Positions 33,424 to 42,017 of a stretch of DNA of 64,000 bases are shown here, in pieces; position 1 is the first letter of the stretch, and every line of letters starts with the position of its first letter. The DNA lies in assembly GCF_003726095.1 (NCBI RefSeq), contig NZ_CP026031.1, positions 2,852,001 to 2,916,000 of the forward strand, read 5' to 3'. This DNA is from Niallia circulans (lineage in GTDB: Bacteria; Bacillota; Bacilli; Bacillales; Cytobacillaceae). The notes beneath the pieces are model-generated. The model was not told the DNA's origin and did no database searches. It worked only from the letters and a program-made list of their open reading frames with translations. The position numbers were made by a program, and so were the translations under genes.

Positions 33424-34833
33424 TTACGATTGTAGAAGCTGTAGAACTCCATTTGGTAATTGATTTGCTTGAGCCAGCATCGCTTGAGCTGATTGATTCA
33501 AGATATTATTTTTTGTAAACTCGGTCATTTCTTGAGCCATATCTGTATCACGGATACGAGATTCTGCAGATGTTAAGTTCTCATTTGTTACTTGCAGATT
33601 GCTGATTGTGTGCTCTAAACGGTTTTGGGTAGCACCTAGTTTAGCACGAATGGAAGAAATTTGGTTAATCGCTTGGTCGATTTTGAAAATTGATTTGCTT
33701 GCATCATCATTTGAAAGAATATTCAAATTATTAATCCCCAGCTTTACAGTGCTTAATTGCGGGATATCAATATTCAGATTCTGATTTGTATTGGCACCAA
33801 TTTGGAATGTTAGAGCTTTGTTTGTTAAATCAAATTGTGATGAACCCTCTTTAACATTCGCTCCAAAAGATAGCTTCAATCCGCCGTGCTCAACTTCTCC
33901 ATTTCTTGTAATAAGCTCTTTAGAGAAAGTAATTGGAGTAGTAGAATCGTCACCATTCACTTTAGAAACAGATAATGTAACTTTAGATTCTATTTGAACT
34001 TTAGCTGTACCATTTCCAGTAATTTGTGCTGTGTCTATCTTTATTTTCTTGCCAGTCTCTGTTCCAATTGTCTCAGTTTTTCCATCTTCACCTACTACTG
34101 CTGCAAGCTGGCCAATAGAAAATCCACTTGGATCAAAAATTTCAATATTGGCGCTTCTTTTTGTTCCATCATCCTGATATCCTGTAACCACCACAGAATA
34201 TTCTCCTAATGCTAAGTCACTGTCTGGATCCATTGTAAGAACATCTGAGGAACTGATTCCCGCACCTGGTTGATTTAATGTATTAACAAATTGCGGAGTT
34301 CCAGAAACTGCCACTTCGTATTTGCCTGTTGCCAAAGTTGGATCTACTACTGTAGGAACCTGCTTTAAGTTTGTTTTTGCCTGTTCTCCATCAAGGAATT
34401 GTGTATCAACTGCACTAGAACCATCTAATAGCTTACGTGTATTAAATTCAGTTTTAGCGGCAACACTATCAATCTCTTTTAACAGCTGATCAATTTCTTG
34501 TTGAATGGAATTACGATCTGAATCGGTATTTGTGTCATTTGCTGCCTGTACAGATAGTTCACGCATACGTTGAAGCATTGAGTGCACTTCATTCATTGCT
34601 CCTTCTGCTACTTGCATTAAAGAAACACCATCTAGTGAGTTGCGTTCTGCCATAGATAAGCCTTTAATTTGCGAACGCATTTTTTCAGAAATCGCAAGTC
34701 CTGCTGCATCATCGGCTGCACGATTGATTCTTAAACCAGAAGATAATCTTTCTAGGTTTTTGGAAGTATTGAATTGGTTTTGGTATAGATTGCGGTAAGC
34801 ATTCAGCGCCTGAATATTGTGATTAATTTTCAT
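33424..34833 (-). CDS. Second flagellin
   Basis: A 469-aa flagellin, 95 residues longer than Hag. The N-terminus (MKINHNIQALNAYRNLYQNQ, SGLRINRAADDAAGLAISEK) and C-terminus (ISSIRAKLGATQNRLEHTIS, ending NGVLQLLQS) are canonical. The larger centre (about 145-375) is rich in Thr, Ser and Gly with two similar stretches, GKYEVAVSGTP and GEYSVVVTGY, suggesting a duplicated beta domain. AAAAGGAGC is the ribosome site. It lies 20 bp after the second FliS-like gene. Unlike hag it has no CsrA hairpin in its leader. It may form mixed or alternative filaments. Confidence 0.95.
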   Translation of the reverse strand: MKINHNIQALNAYRNLYQNQFNTSKNLERLSSGLRINRAADDAAGLAISEKMRSQIKGLSMAERNSLDGVSLMQVAEGAMNEVHSMLQRMRELSVQAANDTNTDSDRNSIQQEIDQLLKEIDSVAAKTEFNTRKLLDGSSAVDTQFLDGEQAKTNLKQVPTVVDPTLATGKYEVAVSGTPQFVNTLNQPGAGISSSDVLTMDPDSDLALGEYSVVVTGYQDDGTKRSANIEIFDPSGFSIGQLAAVVGEDGKTETIGTETGKKIKIDTAQITGNGTAKVQIESKVTLSVSKVNGDDSTTPITFSKELITRNGEVEHGGLKLSFGANVKEGSSQFDLTNKALTFQIGANTNQNLNIDIPQLSTVKLGINNLNILSNDDASKSIFKIDQAINQISSIRAKLGATQNRLEHTISNLQVTNENLTSAESRIRDTDMAQEMTEFTKNNILNQSAQAMLAQANQLPNGVLQLLQS

Positions 34834-34853
34834 TTTAATATGCTCCTTTTGTT

Positions 34854-35285
34854 TTAATTTTTATCATATGTCATGATATTTTTTTCGTATGCCAATGTTT
34901 TTTGGCGAAGACCAGTATTTATCTTAGGTGTTTTTTCTTTCATGCTTGCAGTCCAAGCTGCAAGCAGTTCTTCTACTATCGTTTTAACTTCTTGGATAAT
35001 GGATATATCTTTTTTTAAATTGGCATCAATAAGTTTTCCTGCTATATAGTTATATAACATGTCTAGTTGATCGGCGATAATTCCTGCCTCATAATTAATC
35101 CCAGCGCCAAGTCTCCAGACAATGTCATTAGCTTTCTTTAATTTAACATTCGCGAGGATATAATCTTTATTCTCTATATTTTCAATTGCTTCTTCTAAAT
35201 TATTTAGGCATGCTTCGTATAATAACGCTGTGAGTTCTTGTGGAGATTTTTGATAGAGTACTTCTTCTGTAATAAGGTTAGCCAT
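34854..35285 (-). CDS. Second FliS-like flagellin chaperone
   Basis: A 143-aa FliS-family protein: EEVLYQKSPQELTALLYEAC matches the N-terminal signature, NYEAGIIADQLDMLYNYIAG the central one, and ISIIQEVKTIVEELLAAW the third helix. It has diverged strongly from the canonical FliS at 7064-7465 and has a Lys-rich C-terminal tail. It lies directly before the second flagellin, 20 bp apart, so it is probably that protein's dedicated chaperone. GGAGGTGG precedes the ATG. Confidence 0.9.
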   Translation of the reverse strand: MANLITEEVLYQKSPQELTALLYEACLNNLEEAIENIENKDYILANVKLKKANDIVWRLGAGINYEAGIIADQLDMLYNYIAGKLIDANLKKDISIIQEVKTIVEELLAAWTASMKEKTPKINTGLRQKTLAYEKNIMTYDKN

Positions 35286-35340
35286 GATTTTCCACCTCCA
35301 AATGCTCCTGTTTTTTTTATCGGAACAACTTTTAATTTCT

Positions 35341-35637
35341 TTAATATTTTTTATTCATTTCTTCAATTAATAGAAGAATTTCTGCTATTACTGAATATAA
35401 TTGAGGAGGAATACTATCTCCTAAGTCCATATCTAATAGATTTGCGACAAGAGAGGAGTCTTCTTGCATATGGATATTATTTTTTTGGGCCAATTCTATT
35501 ATTTGTTGAGCAACTGCTCCCTTTCCTTGTGCAACAACGGAAGGGGCAGTACTTTTATCGTCATATTTTAATACTGCTGCAACTGGCCCATTTCTTTCAA
35601 AACGATTTTTTTGATTATAATATCTTGTCATGCTCAT
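35341..35637 (-). CDS. FlhB cytoplasmic-domain-like protein (YlqH type)
   Basis: A 98-aa stand-alone relative of the FlhB C-terminal domain. NGPVAAVLKYD aligns with the FlhB segment after the NPTH cleavage site, APSVVAQGKGAVAQQIIELA and VANLLDMDLGDSIPPQLY are the conserved remainder. The Asn-Pro-Thr-His autocleavage motif and the membrane domain are absent. FlhB with FliK switches export from hook to filament substrates. Its ATG overlaps the stop of the giant repeat protein (ATGA), so the two are translationally coupled. B. subtilis has a comparable ylqG-ylqH pair at another locus. Confidence 0.87.
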   Translation of the reverse strand: MSMTRYYNQKNRFERNGPVAAVLKYDDKSTAPSVVAQGKGAVAQQIIELAQKNNIHMQEDSSLVANLLDMDLGDSIPPQLYSVIAEILLLIEEMNKKY

Positions 35638-38600
35638 ATTTGTAAGTTAACTCCTTTCTCTTGTATGAATTCATTAACGCTTGCAAGCCTTTTATTCTCT
35701 TTTTTCTCTATTGCTTCAGCTGAAGGATTCGTAAGATGCGTAAATTGGATATTTTGAACTTGATAACCAATCTCTTGTAAACGATCTACCGCAATTTTAG
35801 ATAGCGGCGACATTTTCTTTTCAAAATCTGCTAAATCATTTTTTACGGTGATAGATAGATTGCGATCTGTCGCATTTAATAAAATTCCAACATCCCCTAA
35901 TTTCTTCGTTTCTAAAAGAAAGTAAAGATTGCAATTTTCCCAATCTACCTGCTCTCCTTTTGATTTTGAATTGATAAATACTTGTATATTCTCATTTTTC
36001 TCGCCTAACAGCATGGGTAAATTAAAGAACATGCTTTGCAATTGGCTAGATGAATCTTGCTTATTTAATAATTGTTGACCATTAATATTGTTTAATGCCT
36101 GTTCCGCCTGCCTGCTAACTGTTTCATCACCTAAATTTTCACTGCTTGCCAATTTCAATAATGTTGTCTTTAGATTATCTTCTTGTTCTTTAGTTGGTGT
36201 ATGGCTTGAAACTAGTTTATTTGCTACATCGCTCTCTCGATTTAAACCGAATGAGCGGATTTTTTCATACATTTGTCGTGAAGAAGGCTCTTCTCCTTCT
36301 AATATATAATTCCTCCCCATATCTTCAGATTGTTTTACCAAACTTTTCAATGGAGATACTTCTTCTAATAACGCACTATTTTTTGAAACATAGTGGACAA
36401 TTTTTTGTTCAGATGGCTTATATTGAATACTCTCAACCATCTTCTTCACCTCTGAAACAATTTCAGTTGCTTTGGCAGTATTTCCATTAGAAAGATATTT
36501 TTTTGCCTCCGCTAATTGTGAGCTTGCCTGGAGTAATCGTTTTTCGGTACGCATATCGGCATATAACATTAAATCACTTTTTAAAATTGTTTGATCTAAT
36601 TTAGCGATTGTACTTTCAATTATTTTGGATGCTTGCGGAATACTTGAATCTTTATATTTTTCCATTAATTTTTGTGCATTATCTAAATTCCGATAGATTT
36701 CTCTCTTTATATCTCTAAACTCATGTGTTGCCTCTGCTAATTTTTGCGATATTTTTGTTACCAATATATCCTTTGATGAGATGCCCATGGCTTGTAACTG
36801 ACTATCCCATCGTTTCTCTTCCATCTCCACTTGTTTTGGAGAACTATCTTCTACATAATTTTTATTTTCCTGTTGTATTGCTGTTTCTACTTCTTGTAAA
36901 GCTTTAGAAATATTTTGTCTAGATGCCATCTCTCTGCCTTTACTACTTAACTCTAATGAAGTATTAATTGCTTTTTCTATCTTTTCTTTTTTATCTGGAC
37001 TTAAGTTTTCATTTTTGCGAAGCTCAGACTTTAAATCATGCAGTGCCTTTTCTAAAATAGGCTCCTTCTGTATTTGTTTAACAGCTTGTTTGATACTATC
37101 CAACTGTAATTGAGTTGTCGCGTTAGCCCTAGCAGCTTCTCTATTGCTCTCATTTTGTTGAACTGGACTCTTTTCATTAGGAATTTTTGCATTATCCATA
37201 TCGATAACCTGATTAAGAGCAGTTTTTATACGCTCTTTGGACGCTACATTTAATTGATCTGCTTGGTTAAGAATCTGTTCTACTTGTTTAACCACTTCCG
37301 GCGGCATTTTTGGATTATTGGTTATCGTTTCTTTTACCGTTTGGATCGCTTTTTGTAGGTTTGGCTCTTGCTTTATTTGGTCTTTCGTTTGGTTCAATTG
37401 ATCTTGTACTGCTTTGCTTTGGTCTGTTGATATTGGTTTGGTTTGTTGGGCTGTTATTTCTTGTTCCGCTTTTGTGAGTGCTTGTACTAATTTCTCGCGG
37501 CCAGCACTTTCTTGGCCTAAACGCTGGCTTATTGTCGCTTCTCTTACTGCCTGTTCTACTTGTTTAACCACTTCCGGCGGCATTTTCGGATTGTTGACTA
37601 TCGTTTCTTTTACCGTTTGGATCGCTTTTTGTAGATTTGGCTCTTGCTTTATTTGGTCTTTCGTTTGGTTCAATTGATCTTGCACGGCTTTGCTTTGGTC
37701 TGTTGATATTGGTTTGGATGGTTGGGCCGTTACTTCTTGTTCCGCTTTTGTGATTGCTTGTACTAATTTCTCTCTGCCCGCACTCTCTTGGCCTAAACGC
37801 TGGCTTATCGTTGCTTCTCTTACTGCCTGTTCTACTTGTTTAACCACTTCCGGCGGCATTTTCGGATTATTGATTATCGTTTCTTTTACCGTTTGGATCG
37901 CTTTTTGTAGGTTTGGCTCTTGCTTTATTTGTTCTTTCGTTTGGTTCAATTGATCTTGCACGGCTTTGCTTTGGTCTGTTGATATTGGTTTGGTTTGTTG
38001 GGCCGTTACTTCTTGTTCCGCTTTTGTGATTGCTTGCACTAATTTCTCGCGTCCTGCACTTTCTTGGCCTAAACGCTGGCTTATTGTCGCTTCTCTTACT
38101 GCCTGTTCTACCTGTTTTACTACTTCCGGCGGCATTTTCGGATTGTTGACTATCGTTTCTTTTACCGTTTGGATTGCCTTTTGTAGGTTTGGCTCTTGCT
38201 TTATTTGGTCTTTCGTTTGGTTCAATTGATCTTGTACTGCTTTGCCTTGGTCTATAGGTTTGGATGGTTGGGCCGTTACTTCTTGTTCAGCACGAGTCAA
38301 TGCCTGCACAAGCTTCTCTCTGCCCGCACTCTCTTGGCCTAAACGCTGGCTTATTGTCGCTTCTCTTACTGCCTGTTCTACCTGTTTTACTACTTCCGGC
38401 GGCATTTTCGGATTGTTGACTATCGTTTCTTTTACCGTTTGGATCGCTTTTTGTAGATTTGGCTCTTGTTTTATTTGATCTTTCGTTTGAGTCAATTGAT
38501 TTTGCACGGCTTTGCCTTGGTCTATAGGTTTGGATGGTTGGGCCGTTACTTCTTGTTCCGCTTTTGTGATTGCTTGTACTAATTTCTCTCTGCCCGCACT

Positions 38601-40760
38601 CTCTTGGCCTAAACGCTGACTTATCGTTGCTTCTCTTACTGCCTGTTCTACCTGTTTTACTACTTCCGGCGGCATTTTCGGATTGTTGACTATCGTTTCT
38701 TTTACCGTTTGGATTGCCTTTTGCAGGTTTGGCTCTTGCTTTATTTGGTCTTTCGTTTGGTTCAATTGATCTTGTACTGCTTTGCTTTGGTCTGTTGATA
38801 TTGGTTTGGTTTGTTGGGCCGTTACTTCTTGTTCCGCTTTTGTGATTGCTTGCACTAATTTCTCGCGACCGGCACTTTCCTGGCCTAAACGCTGGCTTAT
38901 TGTCGCTTCTCTTACTGCCTGTTCTACTTGTTTTACTACTTCCGGCGGCATTTTTGGATTATTGGTTATCGTTTCTTTTACCGTTTGGATCGCTTTTTGT
39001 AGATTTGGCTCTTGCTTTATTTGGTCTTTCGTTTGAGTTAATTGATCTTGCACGGCTTTGCTTTGGTCTGTTGATATTGGTTTGGTTTGTTGGGCCGTTA
39101 CTTCTTGTTCCGCTTTTGTGATTGCTTGTACTAATTTCTCTCTGCCCGCACTCTCTTGGCCTAAACGCTGGCTTATCGTTGCTTCTCTTACTGCCTGTTC
39201 TACTTGTTTAACTACTTCCGGCGGCATTTTTGGATTATTGATTATCGTTTCTTTTACCGTTTGGATCGCTTTTTGTAGATTTGGCTCTTGCTTTATTTGG
39301 TCTTTCGTTTGGTTCAATTGATCTTGCACGGCTTTGCTTTGGTCTGTTGATATTGGTTTGGTTTGTTGGGCCGTTACTTCTTGTTCCGCTTTTGTGATTG
39401 CTTGCACTAATTTCTCGCGTCCTGCACTTTCTTGGCCTAAACGCTGGCTTATTGTCGCTTCTCTTACTGCCTGTTCTACCTGTTTTACTACTTCCGGCGG
39501 CATTTTCGGATTGTTGACTATCGTTTCTTTTACCGTTTGGATCGCTTTTTGTAGGTTTGACTCTTGTTTTATTTGGTCTTTCGTTTGGTTCAATTGATCT
39601 TGCACGGCTTTATCTGTTGCTATTGGTTTAGCTTGCTGGGCCGTTACTTCTTGTTCCGCTTTTGTGATTGCTTGCACTAATTTCTCGCGTCCTGCACTTT
39701 CTTGGCCTAAACGCTGGCTTATTGTCGCTTCTCTTACTGCCTGTTCTACCTGTTTTACTACTTCCGGCGGCATTTTCGGATTGTTGACTATCGTTTCTTT
39801 TACCGTTTGGATCGCTTTTTGTAGGTTTGACTCTTGCTTAATTTGGTCTTTTACTTTATTCAATTCCGTAGCAGACTCTTGTAAATTTCCTGTTTTTATA
39901 TTAGTCAATACATCCATTATTTTAGTTTTGGCTATCGATTGCAGTTTTTCAGAATCTTGTATAGCTTGTGTAATACTTTTTATATGCTCTTTCGATATCC
40001 GTGGATTTTCGCTTATTTTTGTACGTAATAGCTCTATTCCTTTCTGAATATCCGCTTCCGTTTCGATTGAAGAAGATAATTCACTTATTAATTTACTCAA
40101 AGCATTATTTGGTTTTGAACTAGTTTCATTTTTTAAAGCATAGACTGTATTATGATGTTCTACTTGATTTTCCGATAAATTTTTTTGAAAATTAGGGTCT
40201 ATCGCATTAGCTATTTTTGTAATGATATCATTTAAAGGCTCTCCATTAACTGCTGCATGAATAGAACGTAAATTAACTGCTGATATCTCTAGATTTTTGC
40301 TTGCCAGAGCACGTATTGAAACTAATTTTTCATCTATTGTTCCTGTTTCATCTTCCAAAAATGCATTTAACTGAACTAATATATCTCTATTTATAGTAGT
40401 CTTTTTTCCTAAAATAGCCGTTGCCATTCTTAATTCATTTTTACTTTTTTCTGAAATACTCATATCTTCTATCATTTTCTCTGATGAAGGATTCGATGGT
40501 AAGTCAGGAGTTTTAGTGGTGTTTGTTTTAACTTTTATTTCACCACCATCCATATCACTAATTTGGACAGAAACTCGATTTTCCTTGGGAATCGTTTCTT
40601 CAAATTTCACATTAAAGTCTTTTCCTTTAATTTGGACAACCGCTTCAGTTTCTGAAATCCGAGATTTAATTTGGGCATTATATGTTTCATTTTTTAAAAG
40701 CTCTAATTGTTTTTCATTGGTTGTTACATTGGATAGTTGGGTTTTATTAGATATTTGCAT
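35634..40760 (-). CDS. Giant repeat protein with FliK-like C-terminal domain (YlqG-like architecture)
   Basis: A 1708-aa cytosolic-looking protein. I start at the ATG MQISNKTQLSN after GGGAGTG; a longer frame would overlap the sigma-D promoter. Residues 1-300 include a beta-rich stretch (VVQIKGKDFNVKFEETIPKE) and helices. Residues about 305-1162 are nine full and one partial near-identical 92-aa helical repeats. Residues about 1190-1400 contain degenerate copies of the same pattern. The last about 130 residues (NLYFLLETKKLGDVGILLN, MSPLSKIAVDRLQEIGYQVQ) resemble the FliK hook-length C-terminal domain. No signal peptide or Cys. It is coupled to the FlhB-C-like gene. I infer a ruler or switch role in flagellar export. 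Confidence 0.85.
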   Translation of the reverse strand: MQISNKTQLSNVTTNEKQLELLKNETYNAQIKSRISETEAVVQIKGKDFNVKFEETIPKENRVSVQISDMDGGEIKVKTNTTKTPDLPSNPSSEKMIEDMSISEKSKNELRMATAILGKKTTINRDILVQLNAFLEDETGTIDEKLVSIRALASKNLEISAVNLRSIHAAVNGEPLNDIITKIANAIDPNFQKNLSENQVEHHNTVYALKNETSSKPNNALSKLISELSSSIETEADIQKGIELLRTKISENPRISKEHIKSITQAIQDSEKLQSIAKTKIMDVLTNIKTGNLQESATELNKVKDQIKQESNLQKAIQTVKETIVNNPKMPPEVVKQVEQAVREATISQRLGQESAGREKLVQAITKAEQEVTAQQAKPIATDKAVQDQLNQTKDQIKQESNLQKAIQTVKETIVNNPKMPPEVVKQVEQAVREATISQRLGQESAGREKLVQAITKAEQEVTAQQTKPISTDQSKAVQDQLNQTKDQIKQEPNLQKAIQTVKETIINNPKMPPEVVKQVEQAVREATISQRLGQESAGREKLVQAITKAEQEVTAQQTKPISTDQSKAVQDQLTQTKDQIKQEPNLQKAIQTVKETITNNPKMPPEVVKQVEQAVREATISQRLGQESAGREKLVQAITKAEQEVTAQQTKPISTDQSKAVQDQLNQTKDQIKQEPNLQKAIQTVKETIVNNPKMPPEVVKQVEQAVREATISQRLGQESAGREKLVQAITKAEQEVTAQPSKPIDQGKAVQNQLTQTKDQIKQEPNLQKAIQTVKETIVNNPKMPPEVVKQVEQAVREATISQRLGQESAGREKLVQALTRAEQEVTAQPSKPIDQGKAVQDQLNQTKDQIKQEPNLQKAIQTVKETIVNNPKMPPEVVKQVEQAVREATISQRLGQESAGREKLVQAITKAEQEVTAQQTKPISTDQSKAVQDQLNQTKEQIKQEPNLQKAIQTVKETIINNPKMPPEVVKQVEQAVREATISQRLGQESAGREKLVQAITKAEQEVTAQPSKPISTDQSKAVQDQLNQTKDQIKQEPNLQKAIQTVKETIVNNPKMPPEVVKQVEQAVREATISQRLGQESAGREKLVQALTKAEQEITAQQTKPISTDQSKAVQDQLNQTKDQIKQEPNLQKAIQTVKETITNNPKMPPEVVKQVEQILNQADQLNVASKERIKTALNQVIDMDNAKIPNEKSPVQQNESNREAARANATTQLQLDSIKQAVKQIQKEPILEKALHDLKSELRKNENLSPDKKEKIEKAINTSLELSSKGREMASRQNISKALQEVETAIQQENKNYVEDSSPKQVEMEEKRWDSQLQAMGISSKDILVTKISQKLAEATHEFRDIKREIYRNLDNAQKLMEKYKDSSIPQASKIIESTIAKLDQTILKSDLMLYADMRTEKRLLQASSQLAEAKKYLSNGNTAKATEIVSEVKKMVESIQYKPSEQKIVHYVSKNSALLEEVSPLKSLVKQSEDMGRNYILEGEEPSSRQMYEKIRSFGLNRESDVANKLVSSHTPTKEQEDNLKTTLLKLASSENLGDETVSRQAEQALNNINGQQLLNKQDSSSQLQSMFFNLPMLLGEKNENIQVFINSKSKGEQVDWENCNLYFLLETKKLGDVGILLNATDRNLSITVKNDLADFEKKMSPLSKIAVDRLQEIGYQVQNIQFTHLTNPSAEAIEKKENKRLASVNEFIQEKGVNLQI
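37275..39848 (-). repeat. Tandem array of nine 270-276-bp coding repeats plus one partial
   Basis: Units begin at 39848, 39578, 39302, 39026, 38750, 38480, 38210, 37934, 37658 and 37382 (last is partial, about 36 codons). Six are 276 bp (92 aa) and three, the first, fifth and sixth, are 270 bp (90 aa). The consensus starts DQIKQEPNLQKAIQTVKETI and contains NNPKMPPEVVKQVEQAVREA. Variation is concentrated in the linker (QQTKPISTDQSKAV, PSKPIDQGKAV or AKPIATDKAV) and at one residue after KETI (V, I or T). Near-identity at DNA level indicates recent expansion or gene conversion, and makes the copy number assembly-sensitive. Confidence 0.95.
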
Positions 40761-40793
40761 AATAACACTCCCATAAAATACATTCTTCTTACT

Positions 40794-40820
40794 ATATCGG
40801 CCCAATGCTTTCTAACTTTA
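40794..40820 (-). promoter_or_regulatory. Sigma-D promoter of the accessory cassette
   Basis: TAAA, exactly 15 bases, GCCGATAT on the minus strand, a perfect match to the sigma-D consensus, 34 bp before the giant-gene start. It follows the yvyF terminator, so the cassette is its own transcription unit. Confidence 0.93.
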
Positions 40821-40850
40821 TTTATTCAAGAAAAATGGTAAAATTTAATT

Positions 40851-40890
40851 AAAAAAGTTTAATAGAAAAATAATTCTATTAAACTTTTTT
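40851..40890. terminator. Terminator between yvyF and the accessory cassette
   Basis: Perfect 17-bp arms AAAAAAGTTTAATAGAA and TTCTATTAAACTTTTTT around a 6-base loop, 8 bp past the yvyF stop. Confidence 0.92.
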
Positions 40891-40897
40891 AATTATT

Positions 40898-41311
40898 CTA
40901 CCTTTTATCTAATACTCGATAGGCTGATTTATTTCGTTCTTCAATTTCTCTTTTTCGTTCTTCTTCTTTTTCCATCACATTGAGATCATTCTGTATTCCT
41001 GATAAACAAGAATGACACAGCTTCCCTTCGCGAATAATCGTTCCACACTTGGCACAAGGATATCCAAGATTAGGGAATTGGGCAAGCTTGATTCTGCCTT
41101 TTTTAATAAATTTATAAATCAACGTTCTTTCTACACCAGTTGCTTCGACCACATCATCCATCTGTGCTGTGCGATTCTGCTTTTTGCGAATATATTGGTA
41201 TACTTTTTCATAATCTGCTTCTTCTTGTTTATAGCATTTCAAACACACATCTCGAATGTTATTTAACACATATATATCGCCACAGTTTGGGCAATTCCCT
41301 AGTTCAGCCAT
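40898..41311 (-). CDS. yvyF: Flagellar operon zinc-ribbon protein YvyF
   Basis: A 137-aa protein with two zinc ribbons: CPNCG with CLKC at about 7-28 and CAKCG with CHSC at about 85-103. Between them a helix-turn-helix-like stretch (DDVVEATGVERTLIYKFIKK) could bind nucleic acid, and a charged helix closes the protein. It is found next to comFC and the flg genes in Bacillus; its function is unclear. It lies 13 bp after comFC and is followed by a terminator. Confidence 0.92.
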   Translation of the reverse strand: MAELGNCPNCGDIYVLNNIRDVCLKCYKQEEADYEKVYQYIRKKQNRTAQMDDVVEATGVERTLIYKFIKKGRIKLAQFPNLGYPCAKCGTIIREGKLCHSCLSGIQNDLNVMEKEEERKREIEERNKSAYRVLDKR

Positions 41312-41324
41312 CTATGATTCCTCC

Positions 41325-42017
41325 TCATCTTGCAATCGTAAAGGAAGTGATGGACTTTGCTCCCGCTTCCTTTAGCACTTTCGCTGCATTTCGTAACGTT
41401 GCACCTGTAGTATATATATCGTCCACCAGAACAATATCTTGAGCAATAACAGCCTCTTTCTGCTCTATTTTAAAAATATTTTCTATCTGTAATCGTTGTT
41501 TCCGTGTTTTTTTCGATTGTTTTTCACTATGTGTGCGCACAAGACCATTTACGTAAGGAACTTTTGCATAAAAGAGAACTGCCTCTACTTGATTAAAGCC
41601 TCTTTCGTACAAACGTTCGTCACTTAATGGAATGGGCATCACCACTTTATTTTTTCCGAAATCCTTCGGTAAAAATGAAACGAAAGCTGCAGCAATTTGA
41701 TAGTCCCCTCTATATTTAAACCGTGCAATCGTTTCTTTCAAAAAATCATTGTACAAAAATAACGATTGGTTGGATTGCAGTATTCCTTTCCATTCCTCTA
41801 CGCCCTCCCACTTTTGACAATCATGGCACATACCATCCTTAATATGAACAGATTCCAGCAACTGCAGAGATCGGCCACAAGTTCGGCAAGTATCTCCCTT
41901 TATTACTGCTAACTTCTCTTTACAACTGGCACATAAATAACATTCTGGTTCTTTTGAGAAAAGATAGGTCCAATTAAATTCCGGTATAACTGGTGCTAAA
42001 CAAATCACACAAATCAT
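41325..42017 (-). CDS. comFC: Competence protein ComFC (phosphoribosyltransferase fold)
   Basis: A 230-aa protein needed for uptake of single-stranded DNA in natural transformation. The N-terminal four-cysteine zinc finger (CYLCASCKEK, CRTCG, CHDC) precedes a PRTase-fold domain with the PRPP loop VLVDDIYTTGAT (about 196-207). It acts with the ComFA helicase on the cytoplasmic side. Its start overlaps the comFA stop by 4 bases. comFB, which lies between the two in B. subtilis, is absent. Confidence 0.95.
   Translation of the reverse strand: MICVICLAPVIPEFNWTYLFSKEPECYLCASCKEKLAVIKGDTCRTCGRSLQLLESVHIKDGMCHDCQKWEGVEEWKGILQSNQSLFLYNDFLKETIARFKYRGDYQIAAAFVSFLPKDFGKNKVVMPIPLSDERLYERGFNQVEAVLFYAKVPYVNGLVRTHSEKQSKKTRKQRLQIENIFKIEQKEAVIAQDIVLVDDIYTTGATLRNAAKVLKEAGAKSITSFTIAR

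Noticed and set aside
37275..39848. CRISPR-like or satellite array
   Set aside because: The period is 270-276 bases, in frame, without unique spacers; it is a coding tandem repeat.
37414..40047. Series of 78-127-codon plus-strand frames with hydrophobic translations
   Set aside because: They recur at the repeat period on the opposite strand of the giant gene, lack ribosome sites and are produced by the repeat array itself.
40761..40805. Fifteen-residue N-terminal extension of the giant repeat protein
   Set aside because: It overlaps the -10 element of a perfect sigma-D promoter, while the ATG at 40760 has a ribosome site.
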